From the NCBI RefSeq assembly GCF_007922615.2, contig NZ_CP042301.2, forward strand, positions 1,054,001 through 1,118,000: a stretch of 64,000 nucleotides of DNA, read 5' to 3'. Position 1 is the stretch's first letter; each line of letters starts with the position of its first letter. Source of the stretch: Nitratireductor mangrovi (GTDB lineage Bacteria; Pseudomonadota; Alphaproteobacteria; Rhizobiales; Rhizobiaceae). This document shows positions 53,167 through 61,484 of this stretch, in pieces. A model generated the notes under the pieces. It was not told the origin of the DNA. It worked only from the letters and a program-made list of their open reading frames with translations, and did no database searches. The position numbers and the translations under genes were made by a program.

Positions 53167-54027
53167 ATGGAGGAAGCGGTGAGAAGAGTATCAGAATTTC
53201 TGGTTGTGTTGTTTCTTTCTTTCGCGGCCAGCCCCGCCCTGGCCCAAAGTGCAAGCGCGGACCAGAGGACCTGGGCTGCAGGCGCCGTTAGCTATATCCA
53301 GCTCATGAGAGCGATGAATCACAAGATAGAATACGCGACCGCGATGATTCAGGCGGCGAGCCCCGAAATCGGGAACAACGCGACGTGGACCTACGCGCTG
53401 CTCGCAGCCGGGAACTACCCGCCCGAAAACATCGGTGACTATTTTCGGCAGTTGGGCGTGTACCCCCAGACATTTGACGAAGGGCCGCGAACGCACATTC
53501 AAATCATGCGGGCGGCGGGCCTGAACGCGAATGACGTCTACCAAGGATTCTCCGGAACTTGGTGCACCCCCGGCCGAGCTTATGCGAACAATTGCCAGGA
53601 CAAGTTCAACCAGCTCAACACGGGGAACGTGGGGGTACAGGATCTTATCGCTGTTTATACTTATCGCGGGGCGCCAGGACATTTCCCGCTCGATGTGAGA
53701 GCGCCGGAGGGCACAACCGATCCCGCCACTGTCTGCAATCTTTCGACAACGCGTTCGATCCCGGTTTGCCATCCCTATGTAGCGCCTTCTGGCGGCGCGT
53801 GCAGCCCCATTCCTTGTTTCAGATCTCGGGTGGGGCTGTGGGCACGCCCAAACCTGACTTCGTCCTTTAGAATAGTGGCGGAGTACGATTTCGGACTAAA
53901 AGGACATCTGGGCGTCTGTTCGCTGACCCATCACAAAATATACGATCACGGAAAATGGTACTCGAACTGGTATGATCCGAGATTGGCTGTTGCTCTAGCT
54001 GGCGTCTGCACAGCCGTCGTACCGTAA
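53167..54027 (+). CDS. Hypothetical secreted cysteine-rich protein
   Basis: A 286-residue protein of unknown function. A Sec signal peptide is clear (FLVVLFLSFAASPALA, cleavage near residue 26). The mature part has eight cysteines (133, 143, 190, 201, 212, 217, 251, 281), an even number that suggests four disulfides and a periplasmic or outer-surface location. The first half is helical and polar; the second half is rich in Gly, Pro, Tyr and Trp. GGAGG overlaps the start region at 53167-53178, and a terminator follows at 54148, so it is probably monocistronic. No family was recognised. Confidence 0.72.
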   Translation: MEEAVRRVSEFLVVLFLSFAASPALAQSASADQRTWAAGAVSYIQLMRAMNHKIEYATAMIQAASPEIGNNATWTYALLAAGNYPPENIGDYFRQLGVYPQTFDEGPRTHIQIMRAAGLNANDVYQGFSGTWCTPGRAYANNCQDKFNQLNTGNVGVQDLIAVYTYRGAPGHFPLDVRAPEGTTDPATVCNLSTTRSIPVCHPYVAPSGGACSPIPCFRSRVGLWARPNLTSSFRIVAEYDFGLKGHLGVCSLTHHKIYDHGKWYSNWYDPRLAVALAGVCTAVVP

Positions 54028-54147
54028 CGATTCTGGCGACAAGTCCCATTGGGCGCTGGAAAGATCGGCCTGCGAAGTGAGAACTGGTACTGGTGATTTG
54101 GAGCGCGCCGGTCGAGCCCAGGATTTGCCAATATCAGTGATGGACCA

Positions 54148-54176
54148 CCCGGAGCACCTGCGCTCCGGGCTTCTTT
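54148..54176 (+). terminator. Rho-independent terminator
   Basis: CCCGGAGC (54148-54155) and GCTCCGGG (54162-54169) form an 8-bp stem with a 6-base loop, followed by CTTCTTT. It lies 121 bases after the stop of the secreted cysteine-rich protein gene and probably ends that transcript. Confidence 0.75.
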
Positions 54177-54197
54177 CAAGCTGCAGGGAGAACACGC

Positions 54198-54448
54198 ATG
54201 CCGAAAACACCTCTCTCACCCGAGAAATCTATCCGCGCTGGCGCCGGGGCTGATCGGCTGCATGGTCTTCATCATGGCGGCCGCCAGCGGGCGCATCGAA
54301 TTCGGTGCCGAGCTTCGCCGAAAAGGTTGGGAGGCTGCTCTTGTAGGCTGCCTATGAACCGCACCAGCGGGCCTGCCTGAAGCTTCTTCACGAAGCGTCG
54401 ATGAAGGCCAAACACATCGCAACCGGAATGACGACGATCGAGGGATAG
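54198..54448 (+). pseudogene. Possible frameshifted small membrane-protein gene
   Basis: An ATG at 54198 with a good GGGAG ribosome site opens MPKTPLSPEK. Coding-like sequence then moves to the next frame, with a membrane-like LAPGLIGCMVFIMAAASG and RIEFGAELRRKGWEAAL, then to the third frame with AYEPHQRACLKLLHEAS, ending at a TAG directly before the ATG of the next gene. Two frame changes would restore an approximately 83-residue protein. It may instead be non-coding, and no family was recognised. Confidence 0.35.
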
Positions 54449-55996
54449 ATGATCACAAGATTTGCACGATGCACTGCTCTTCTCGCCCTCGCCGCCCCGG
54501 CCCTTGTTGGCCATGCATGGGCGGGAACCAATGTCTATGGCGGGTATGACATTTTCGGCGGCAGGGAAACCGCCTATGGCGAGACGGGCGGCTGGACTGT
54601 CTCGTCCGCCACGGTGGACGGCAAGTTTGCCTATTGTGCCGGGGAAACGCACGCTGGCGGTCAATGGCGACTGGGCACTGACGGGATGCAATGGCAGCTC
54701 GGCGTGCCCTATGCACCCTCCACCGGCGAATGGCAGGGCGAGTATGAGATCGACGGCAGGCGTATGCCCGCCAGCGGCGTTGCCGCAAATGGCTGGTCGT
54801 TCATGTGGCTGGGCCTTCAGGAACTCGACGAGGTGCGAAACGGCAGCGAAATCATCCTCGATATCGCCCGCGCCTCGATAGACTTGTCTCTGAAGGGCAC
54901 CGCCGCCGTCATCACCAAGATCGAGGAATGCGTCAGCCGGCAGGGCGCGGGCGGCAACGCCTCGGCTGCGTCCACCGCGCAATCGCAAACGGACCTGTAC
55001 CCGACCTTCGAGATGTGCCAGCCGGCCGGGTCGGTGAGAACCGAACGGAACGGGCCGGAAACCGCGGTGACCTTCCGGGTGGACAACAGCGTTCCCGTCC
55101 CGGTCGACCTGTTCTGGATCGACCCCAATGGGACTTCGCACCCCTATGGGCAGATCGCGCCCGGACAGTCGATACAAATGAACACCTATGCCGGCCATCT
55201 GTGGATGGCGACGGATGGCGGCTCCTGCGCCTATCAGGAGGTCGAGCCCGGCGCTCAGACCATCACCTTCGTCGTCGACGCGCCGCCGGACACCGGTGGT
55301 AACGGTGTGAGCGACAATGATACGGGCAAGCTTCCCGGCACCGGCCTCACCCACGAGCAGGCGGCGGCGCTGATCGGTGGGGAGAAGCCCTCGCAGGAAG
55401 CGTTTTTCGACCCCTACAAGGACTGCAAATGGGCGATCAATGAGACGCCATTCCCAACCCTCGACGGCCCCGGCTATCTTCTTTATTACGTGCCCGAGTG
55501 CAAGGGCCGCAAATCGCTGCTCGATTATGCCGGCGGCGCGCATTACTCCGAATTGACGGTAGTCGACTCGGCTTTTGCCGCCTACTCCGAAGAACCGTTC
55601 ACCCCGCCCGGCTATCCGTTGGTGCGGATCGCGGATCCTGGCGAGGGCGATCTAAGGGCCAATTTGCTGGTACGGGTGCGCTCGGAGATGGAAGACTCGG
55701 CCATGCAGCCGAAATGCGGCATTCTGCCCACGGATTACACCGGCCTCCCGGCGGATCATATCGTCATAGGCCTCATGCCCGAGCATAGGAACGATAAGCC
55801 TGAATATTTAGAGCCTTATGGTGCTGTCGGGCTCTGCGGGCCGTTCGGGGAAAATGACGGCGTCTCCTTCTGGCGCATCTTCCAGCGGAGAGCCTGGTTC
55901 TTCAATCTGGGGCAGGATGCTTACCAGGATATCGACGCCGCCAGCCTGACGCTGGTGACCAGCGACGGCGCGGGCGGCTGGAAGCGAGTTCAATAG
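54449..55996 (+). CDS. Secreted protein with von Hippel-Lindau-like beta domain
   Basis: A 515-residue exported protein. The signal peptide covers residues 1-25 (LLALAAPALVGHAWA). Residues about 195-277 read like the VHL beta domain: VTFRVDNSVPVPVDLFWID, then PYGQIAPGQSIQMNTYAGHLWMATD, matching the order of hydrophobic, YxxLxPG and YxGHLW positions in eukaryotic pVHL. The regions before (30-190) and after (290-515) have no recognised family; both contain paired cysteines. GAGGGATAG overlaps the previous reading frame's stop and serves as ribosome site. The RRM gene follows after 17 bases. Function unknown. Confidence 0.78.
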   Translation: MITRFARCTALLALAAPALVGHAWAGTNVYGGYDIFGGRETAYGETGGWTVSSATVDGKFAYCAGETHAGGQWRLGTDGMQWQLGVPYAPSTGEWQGEYEIDGRRMPASGVAANGWSFMWLGLQELDEVRNGSEIILDIARASIDLSLKGTAAVITKIEECVSRQGAGGNASAASTAQSQTDLYPTFEMCQPAGSVRTERNGPETAVTFRVDNSVPVPVDLFWIDPNGTSHPYGQIAPGQSIQMNTYAGHLWMATDGGSCAYQEVEPGAQTITFVVDAPPDTGGNGVSDNDTGKLPGTGLTHEQAAALIGGEKPSQEAFFDPYKDCKWAINETPFPTLDGPGYLLYYVPECKGRKSLLDYAGGAHYSELTVVDSAFAAYSEEPFTPPGYPLVRIADPGEGDLRANLLVRVRSEMEDSAMQPKCGILPTDYTGLPADHIVIGLMPEHRNDKPEYLEPYGAVGLCGPFGENDGVSFWRIFQRRAWFFNLGQDAYQDIDAASLTLVTSDGAGGWKRVQ

Positions 55997-56013
55997 AACA
56001 ATAAGCAACCGCG

Positions 56014-56358
56014 ATGAAGAAAACCTTGATCGCCTCTGCAGCGACCGTGATGGCGACAGCAACCAGCGCGCCGGCATTGGAACTCCTTGTCGCAAATTTA
56101 CCGATTCAGACGACGGACGAGGAGCTTTCCCAGCTGTTCTGGGAATTTGGCGAGGTCACAAGTGCAAGAGTCATACTAGACCGGGAGACTGGCCGCTCCA
56201 AGGGTTACGGCTATGTCGAAATGCCAGACGCAGACGAGGCATATATCGCAATTCAAGCGCTAGACGGAAGCGCGTCGGGCATCGGGCGTCCGGTTGCTGT
56301 CAGTGAATCGAAGTCGCGGACGAACACTTCACCGAGGAACCAAAATTCGAGGCCATAG
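56014..56358 (+). CDS. RRM-domain protein with possible signal peptide
   Basis: A 114-residue protein with one RNA-recognition motif: RNP2 is LLVANL (residues 24-29) and RNP1 KGYGYVEM (63-70). The aromatic ring positions of RNP1 are Tyr65 and Tyr67. Residues 1-22 (MKKTLIASAATVMATATSAP) have the charge, hydrophobic core and AxA end of a Sec signal peptide, which is unexpected for an RNA-binding protein. An in-frame ATG at 56050 would shorten the hydrophobic part, but no ribosome site precedes it. It starts 17 bases after the VHL-domain gene. The tail is basic and polar. Confidence 0.78.
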   Translation: MKKTLIASAATVMATATSAPALELLVANLPIQTTDEELSQLFWEFGEVTSARVILDRETGRSKGYGYVEMPDADEAYIAIQALDGSASGIGRPVAVSESKSRTNTSPRNQNSRP

Positions 56359-56407
56359 GGTAGTGGCGGAAAACGCGCCGAATAACCAGACATGAAAGAT
56401 CATCGTC

Positions 56408-56809
56408 ATGAAAAGAAAACTGACAATAGCCGCCCTGCTGTTCCTTGTTGGCGTCCCTGCGGCGCTGGCCGAGGAATGGAACTTCGGGGGGCAATGGCAA
56501 TGGGCCAGCAATCCAAAATTCGCGGCTGCCGCCAGTAAATACGCCAATACCTATTTCTACCTGACGCTTTATCCCGCCACGCTAACGGGCAACCGGATCA
56601 AGGGAAAATACTGCATCGGCGAAACTCGATGCAGCGAAATCGTCGCCTCTGAGCAGCCCGGCGAATTCATGGACTTCACTCTCGACGGCCATTTCTTTCA
56701 GTTCTATCTCAACAAGGAAACACAGATGCTGGAAGGCTCGTTCTGGGACAAGAATTCCGACCGGAACGACTTCCCCGACGCCACGATCTCCATGTCGCCG
56801 CTGGGGTAA
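56408..56809 (+). CDS. Hypothetical secreted protein
   Basis: A 133-residue protein with a clear Sec signal peptide (KRKLTIAALLFLVGVPAALA, cleavage near residue 21). The mature part begins EEWNFGGQWQW, contains one cysteine pair (KYCIGETRCSE) and alternates hydrophobic and polar residues like a small beta barrel or sandwich (YLTLYPATLTG, FMDFTLDGHFFQFYL). No family was recognised. It lies 49 bases after the RRM gene and may share its transcript. Confidence 0.72.
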   Translation: MKRKLTIAALLFLVGVPAALAEEWNFGGQWQWASNPKFAAAASKYANTYFYLTLYPATLTGNRIKGKYCIGETRCSEIVASEQPGEFMDFTLDGHFFQFYLNKETQMLEGSFWDKNSDRNDFPDATISMSPLG

Positions 56810-57428
56810 GCCCCAGTTGATATTACTTCGTCAGGGATGGGCGGCTGTCTGAACGCACCTCGGATGACCTTCGCCGCGCCAAGTTGCGCTATTCGAAGTC
56901 GTTGGCAATTCTGTCTTGTACTGCCATCGCCGGCACGAGCCAGTCCGCCTCGGATTCCACAAGCGTCTCGAAGAGCTGGATCAGGCGAGGATCCAAGGTT
57001 GCCAAGAAGCTATCTCCCTAAGGGGTTTCGTCCTCGCGTTGTACCCTCACTCAAATCAGCGACCCTGATTGCCATTCAAGCCGATATGAATGATTTGGCC
57101 AGCGGCAGGAACCATCGGAGGATATCGCTATCGCGGTCTTCGCGCAGATAGACGCTTCTTGGGTACGAAGCCGCCGAAACAATTGGATGAACGGCGGCTT
57201 TCGGAGTTGGAATGATCGACATTGAACGGCAACAATGAGGGCGCGAAGCGGACGCTGCGCGCAATGTAGCCCGATTGCCGCTTTGGATCGGTAGCTGATC
57301 GATTTTGACGAGTGCCTCGTCCGCTTGGACTATGGTGGTGTCAACAGACTGGCGGGGGGAGGGGACGCCGGTTATATCTGGCACAGGCATCTGAAAGGTG
57401 CATTGGAGACGAAATATTGTCAGGACGA
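56810..57428. other. Intergenic region with coding traces
   Basis: This 619-base gap contains no convincing intact gene. On the minus strand, 56889-57017 translates as GDSFLATLDPRLIQLFETLV and onward to a TAG, with coding-like composition but an immediate upstream TAG and no ATG, so it may be an eroded gene. The remainder is mixed in composition with no recognised feature. Confidence 0.45.
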
Positions 57429-58433
57429 ATGCGCGCGAATATGAACTATTCGCGGCTGCGGTTTGCCATCGCGCCGATGATGGACTGGACCGACCGGCAT
57501 TGCCGGTTTTTCCATCGCCGGCTGACGCGGCATGCGCTGCTCTACACCGAGATGGTGGTCGCGGACGCTGTCATCCATGGCGACCGCGAGCGTCTGCTCG
57601 GCTTTCACGCCGACGAGCATCCCGTCGCGCTGCAACTGGGCGGTTCCGAGCCGCGAAAGCTCGCCGACGCGGCGCGGATCGGTGCGGCGTCCGGTTATGA
57701 CGAGATCAACCTCAATGTCGGCTGCCCGTCCGACCGCGTGCAGTCTGGCACGTTCGGCGCCTGCCTGATGAGGACGCCGGGCCTGGTCGCCGACTGCGTC
57801 GCCGCCATGAAGGCCGCGGTCGCGGTTCCAGTGACGGTCAAGTGCCGCCTTGGTGTCGACGATCAGGACACCGAGTCCGCGCTCGACGCAGTCGCCGACG
57901 GCGTTTTCGCCGCCGGCGCCGACGCCTTGTGGGTGCATGCCCGCAAGGCCTGGCTGGAAGGGTTGAGCCCCAAGCAGAACCGCGACATCCCGCCGCTCGA
58001 CTATCAGCGCGTCTACCGGCTGAAAGCGCGCCTGCCGGACCGCTTCGTCGGCATCAATGGCGGCATCGCGACGCTCGACGAGGCCGCCGCCCATCTCGCC
58101 CATGTCGACGGCGTCATGCTCGGTCGCTCGGCCTACCACACGCCGGCGATCCTGGCCGAGGCCGACCGGCGCTTCTTCGATCCCGGCGCGGTCGCCGCCG
58201 ACATTGCCGGGGTGGTCGACGAGATGGCGCGTTACGCCGACGCCCATATCGCCGCCGGCGGCCGTCTTTCCCATGTCACCCGCCACATGGTCGGCCTGTG
58301 CCACGGGCTGCCCGGCGCGCGGCGCTTCCGCCAGATCCTCTCAACCGAGGCGACCCGGCCCGGCGCCGATGGCCGGGTGCTGCGTGCCGCCTTTGCCGCC
58401 GTGGCCGAAAGCGCGGCCAGCGAGGCCGCCTGA
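57429..58433 (+). CDS. dusA: tRNA-dihydrouridine(20/20a) synthase
   Basis: A 334-residue flavoenzyme that reduces uridine 20 and 20a in the D-loop of tRNA. The N-terminal FAIAPMMDWTDRHCRFFHR, the active-site cysteine in NLNVGCPSDRVQSG, and VHARKAWLEGLSPKQNR are DusA-specific. ATG 57429 has AGGAC upstream; ATG 57441 is a possible alternative. It is a housekeeping gene and marks the return from the accessory stretch to conserved chromosome. Confidence 0.95.
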   Translation: MRANMNYSRLRFAIAPMMDWTDRHCRFFHRRLTRHALLYTEMVVADAVIHGDRERLLGFHADEHPVALQLGGSEPRKLADAARIGAASGYDEINLNVGCPSDRVQSGTFGACLMRTPGLVADCVAAMKAAVAVPVTVKCRLGVDDQDTESALDAVADGVFAAGADALWVHARKAWLEGLSPKQNRDIPPLDYQRVYRLKARLPDRFVGINGGIATLDEAAAHLAHVDGVMLGRSAYHTPAILAEADRRFFDPGAVAADIAGVVDEMARYADAHIAAGGRLSHVTRHMVGLCHGLPGARRFRQILSTEATRPGADGRVLRAAFAAVAESAASEAA

Positions 58434-58546
58434 CGGGCCGCCCGCGGCTTTGTCTTGCACGAGCCTGCGACACACCCTCCGTTAACCGTTTTTGGCCATC
58501 TTCTCGCCTGCACCATGGGGATGGGCAGGTTCAACAAGGGGGCGAA

Positions 58547-60472
58547 ATGGCTTCTCTCAAAACCAAGCTGACCGGCAGCGTCGGCGCAGCCGGGCTTGTC
58601 TGCGCGGCGACGGCCGCGGCGGGCATCTATGTTGCCGTGACGCTCGGCGGCGCCATCGACGGTTCGCTGCGCAACGCGCAGGTGGCGCGCCATCATCTGA
58701 CGGCCGACATGATGCATGACGCGTTGCGCGCCGACGTCGTCTCGGCGATCCAGTCGACGTCGATCGGCATCGGCTTCGACATCAAGGAAATCACCGCCGA
58801 ATTCGAGGAGCACTCGAAGCTCTTCGTGGAATCGATCGAGAAGGCCAAGGCAAGCGCGGTCGATCCCGAGATCGTCGCCTCGTTGCAGGCGGTCGAGGCG
58901 CCGCTTCTGGCCTATCTCGACAGCGCCCGCGCCGTCGTCGACGAGACCCAGGCGTCGGCCTTCGGCGCCCAGGAAAAATTCCCGGAATTCAAGAAGCAGT
59001 TCGACGCCCTCGCGGTGGCGATGGAAGAAGCGTCTGGCAAGATCGAAGCCGCAGCGGCGAGCGATGCCGGGGCTGCGCTGTCGCTCGCCGCCGTCGGCCG
59101 CAACCTGATGATCGGCCTGCTCGTCCTCGGCGGCCTGATCGCATGCGCCATCCTGCTCATGACGCGGCGCCAGATCATGAAGCCGCTCCTGGAAGTGACC
59201 GACGTGCTCGACCGCCTGTCGCAGGGCGACCTGTCGGCCGAGCCGCCGCATTCGGCGCGCGGCGACGAGATCGGCCGCATGAACCAGGCCCTTCACGCCT
59301 TCAAGCAGGCCGTCGTAGAGCGCCAGGCCGAACTCGAGGCGGCCGACCAGCGCGAGGCCCTCGATGCCGAGCGGGCCAGCAACGAGGCGCTGCGCGCCGA
59401 AGCCGAGCAGGCGCAGACGCAGGTCGTCACCTCCATCGCCGACGGCCTGGCGCGGCTCGCCAAGGGCGACCTGACGACGCGCATCGACGAGCCGTTCCCC
59501 GACGCCTATGAGGGGCTGCGCAAGGACTTCAACGGCGCCGTCGGCACGCTTTCGGAGACCATTGCCGCCATCCTGAAGACCACGGCGGCGATCCGCAGCG
59601 GCTCGGGCGAGATCTCCAACGCGGCCGACGACCTGTCCATGCGCACCCAGCAGCAGGCGAGCGGCCTCGAGGAGGCGGCGGCCGCGCTCGGCGAGATCAC
59701 CGACACCGTCAACCAGACATCGCGCGGGGCGGCCGAGGCGCACAACGCGGTGCGCGCCGCCACCGGCGAGGTCGAAAAGAGCGACACCGTCGTGCGTCAG
59801 GCCATCGATGCCATGGGCGGCATCGAAAAATCCTCGACCGAGATCGGTCAGATCATCGGCGTCATCGACGAGATCGCTTTCCAGACCAACCTTCTGGCGC
59901 TCAATGCCGGCGTCGAGGCGGCGCGTGCCGGCGAGGCGGGCAGGGGCTTCGCCGTCGTCGCCCAGGAAGTGCGGGCGCTGGCGCAGCGTTCGGCCGAGGC
60001 GGCCAAGGAGATCAAGGAACTGATCTCGACCTCGACCGAGCAGGTCGAGACCGGCGTCGACCTCGTCGGCCGCACCGGCGAGGCGCTGAAGCGCATTTCC
60101 GAGCACGTCTCTCTGGTCAACGGCGTCGTCGCCGAGATCGCGCGTTCGGCACAGGAACAGGCCTCGGGCATCGGCGAGATCAACACCGCCGTCGACCAGA
60201 TGGACAAGGTGACCCAGCAGAATGCGGCAATGGTCGAGGAGACCACCGCCGCCAGCCACCAGCTGGCGCGCGAGGCCGAAAGCCTCGCCGACCTCATGGC
60301 GCGCTTCCGCCTTTCCGGTGCGGCTGCCGATGCGCCCGCCGCCGCTTCGCGGCCCGAGAAACCGGTGGCGCAACCGGCGCCGAAGCCGGCCGCCAAATCC
60401 TATCCCACCGCCGGCAACGCCGCTCTCAAGGCCGAACCCGCGCAGGAAGAGGACGGCTGGGAAGAGTTCTGA
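58547..60472 (+). CDS. Methyl-accepting chemotaxis protein
   Basis: A 641-residue chemoreceptor. TM1 is at about residues 10-35, a small helical sensor region of about 150 residues follows, and TM2 is at about 186-205. A HAMP domain (207-260), a coiled coil and a second HAMP-like region (about 300-350, with LAKGDLTTRIDEPFPDAYEG) lead into the signalling domain with the conserved hairpin IDEIAFQTNLLALNAGVEAA. The C-terminus DGWEEF resembles the pentapeptide that tethers CheR and CheB. The much longer upstream open frame is a shadow of dusA. A terminator follows 26 bases after the stop. Confidence 0.95.
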   Translation: MASLKTKLTGSVGAAGLVCAATAAAGIYVAVTLGGAIDGSLRNAQVARHHLTADMMHDALRADVVSAIQSTSIGIGFDIKEITAEFEEHSKLFVESIEKAKASAVDPEIVASLQAVEAPLLAYLDSARAVVDETQASAFGAQEKFPEFKKQFDALAVAMEEASGKIEAAAASDAGAALSLAAVGRNLMIGLLVLGGLIACAILLMTRRQIMKPLLEVTDVLDRLSQGDLSAEPPHSARGDEIGRMNQALHAFKQAVVERQAELEAADQREALDAERASNEALRAEAEQAQTQVVTSIADGLARLAKGDLTTRIDEPFPDAYEGLRKDFNGAVGTLSETIAAILKTTAAIRSGSGEISNAADDLSMRTQQQASGLEEAAAALGEITDTVNQTSRGAAEAHNAVRAATGEVEKSDTVVRQAIDAMGGIEKSSTEIGQIIGVIDEIAFQTNLLALNAGVEAARAGEAGRGFAVVAQEVRALAQRSAEAAKEIKELISTSTEQVETGVDLVGRTGEALKRISEHVSLVNGVVAEIARSAQEQASGIGEINTAVDQMDKVTQQNAAMVEETTAASHQLAREAESLADLMARFRLSGAAADAPAAASRPEKPVAQPAPKPAAKSYPTAGNAALKAEPAQEEDGWEEF

Positions 60473-60497
60473 GCCTTCGTGCCGAGCGAATACTGAC

Positions 60498-60522
60498 AAG
60501 GGCCGGACACAGTCCGGCCCTT
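60498..60522 (+). terminator. Rho-independent-type terminator after the chemoreceptor gene
   Basis: AAGGGCCGGAC (60498-60508) and GTCCGGCCCTT (60512-60522) form a perfect 11-bp stem with a 3-base loop, ending in TTT. It lies 26 bases beyond the chemoreceptor stop. Confidence 0.75.
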
Positions 60523-60652
60523 TGCATTGCGAGGCAGCTCCATGGTGATCCCTTCCTGCGGGCTATAACGCCGCCTCGCGCTTGATCGGGCGCCGGTTTC
60601 GTCCGAAACGATGTCATGGCCGCGGCGACCGCGGCGCGGGCGAGGGATCCTT

Positions 60653-61477
60653 ATGACGGAAATGCCGATCGGCGAGATTTTCGGCTTCGCCGCCGGCGCG
60701 GCTGCGGCCGGTGCCGTGTCGGGCCTGCTTGCCGGGCTGTTCGGCATCGGCGGCGGCGCGGTGCTGGTGCCGGTCTTCTACCAGGCCATGGGCCCGCTCG
60801 GCATCGACGAGGCGGTGCGCATGCATGTCGCTGTCGGCTCCTCGCTGGCCATCATCGTGCCGACCTCGCTGCGCTCCTTCCAGGCGCATTTCGCGCGCGG
60901 CGCCGTCGATGCTGCCCTTCTGAGAAGCTTCCTCGTTGCGGTTCCGGCCGGGGTCGTGGTGGCGAGCCTGATCGCGGCCTTCATCTCCAGCGCCGGGCTC
61001 AGGCTGATCTTCGCCGCGATCGCACTTGCCGTCGGGCTGCGCCTGGTCTTCAACCGCGATTCATGGCGTCTCGGCGACACCATTCCCGGCCATCCCTGGC
61101 GCGCCGCAATCGGCTTCCTGATCGGGCTCTTTTCGACACTCATGGGGATCGGCGGCGGGGTCATGAACAACACCTTCATGACGCTTTATGGCCGCCCGAT
61201 CCACCAGGCGGTGGCGACCTCGTCCGGCGTCGGCGTGCTGATCGCGGTTCCGGGTACCGTCGGCTATATCTGGGCCGGCTGGGGCGACCCGCTGCTGCCG
61301 GTCGGCTCGACCGGCTACGTCAACTGGATCGCGCTGGCGCTGATCATCCCGGTCACCGTCCTGGTGGCGCCGCTCGGCGCGCGGCTTTCCCATGCCCTGA
61401 AACGCCGGCATCTCGAGATCGGCTTCGGCCTGTTCCTGCTGATCGTGGCGGCCCGCTTCGTGGCCAGCCTGTTGTAG
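60653..61477 (+). CDS. TauE/SafE-family sulfite/anion permease
   Basis: A 274-residue inner-membrane protein with eight predicted segments in two repeats. Each repeat starts with the family loop: LAGLFGIGGGAVLVPVFY near residues 26-43 and STLMGIGGGVMNNTFMTLY near 161-179. Members export sulfite, sulfoacetate or related anions. ATG 60653 follows CGAGGG at good spacing; the longer frame is not needed. It is convergent with the aspartic protease gene, 7 bases apart. The substrate is unknown. Confidence 0.92.
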   Translation: MTEMPIGEIFGFAAGAAAAGAVSGLLAGLFGIGGGAVLVPVFYQAMGPLGIDEAVRMHVAVGSSLAIIVPTSLRSFQAHFARGAVDAALLRSFLVAVPAGVVVASLIAAFISSAGLRLIFAAIALAVGLRLVFNRDSWRLGDTIPGHPWRAAIGFLIGLFSTLMGIGGGVMNNTFMTLYGRPIHQAVATSSGVGVLIAVPGTVGYIWAGWGDPLLPVGSTGYVNWIALALIIPVTVLVAPLGARLSHALKRRHLEIGFGLFLLIVAARFVASLL

Positions 61478-61484
61478 CAGGCGG

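Noticed and set aside
56889..57017. Minus-strand coding-like fragment GDSFLATL to a TAG
   Set aside because: There is no start codon, an immediate upstream stop and no recognised family. It is mentioned in the intergenic entry only.
57842..58546. Upstream in-frame extension of the chemoreceptor gene
   Set aside because: This part lies over dusA in another frame and gives arginine-rich nonsense; the true N-terminus with a membrane segment starts at 58547.
58232..60499. A 755-codon open frame on the minus strand opposite the chemoreceptor gene
   Set aside because: It mirrors a strongly supported chemoreceptor in high-GC DNA, its translation is low-complexity and arginine/glycine-rich, and no family motif is visible.
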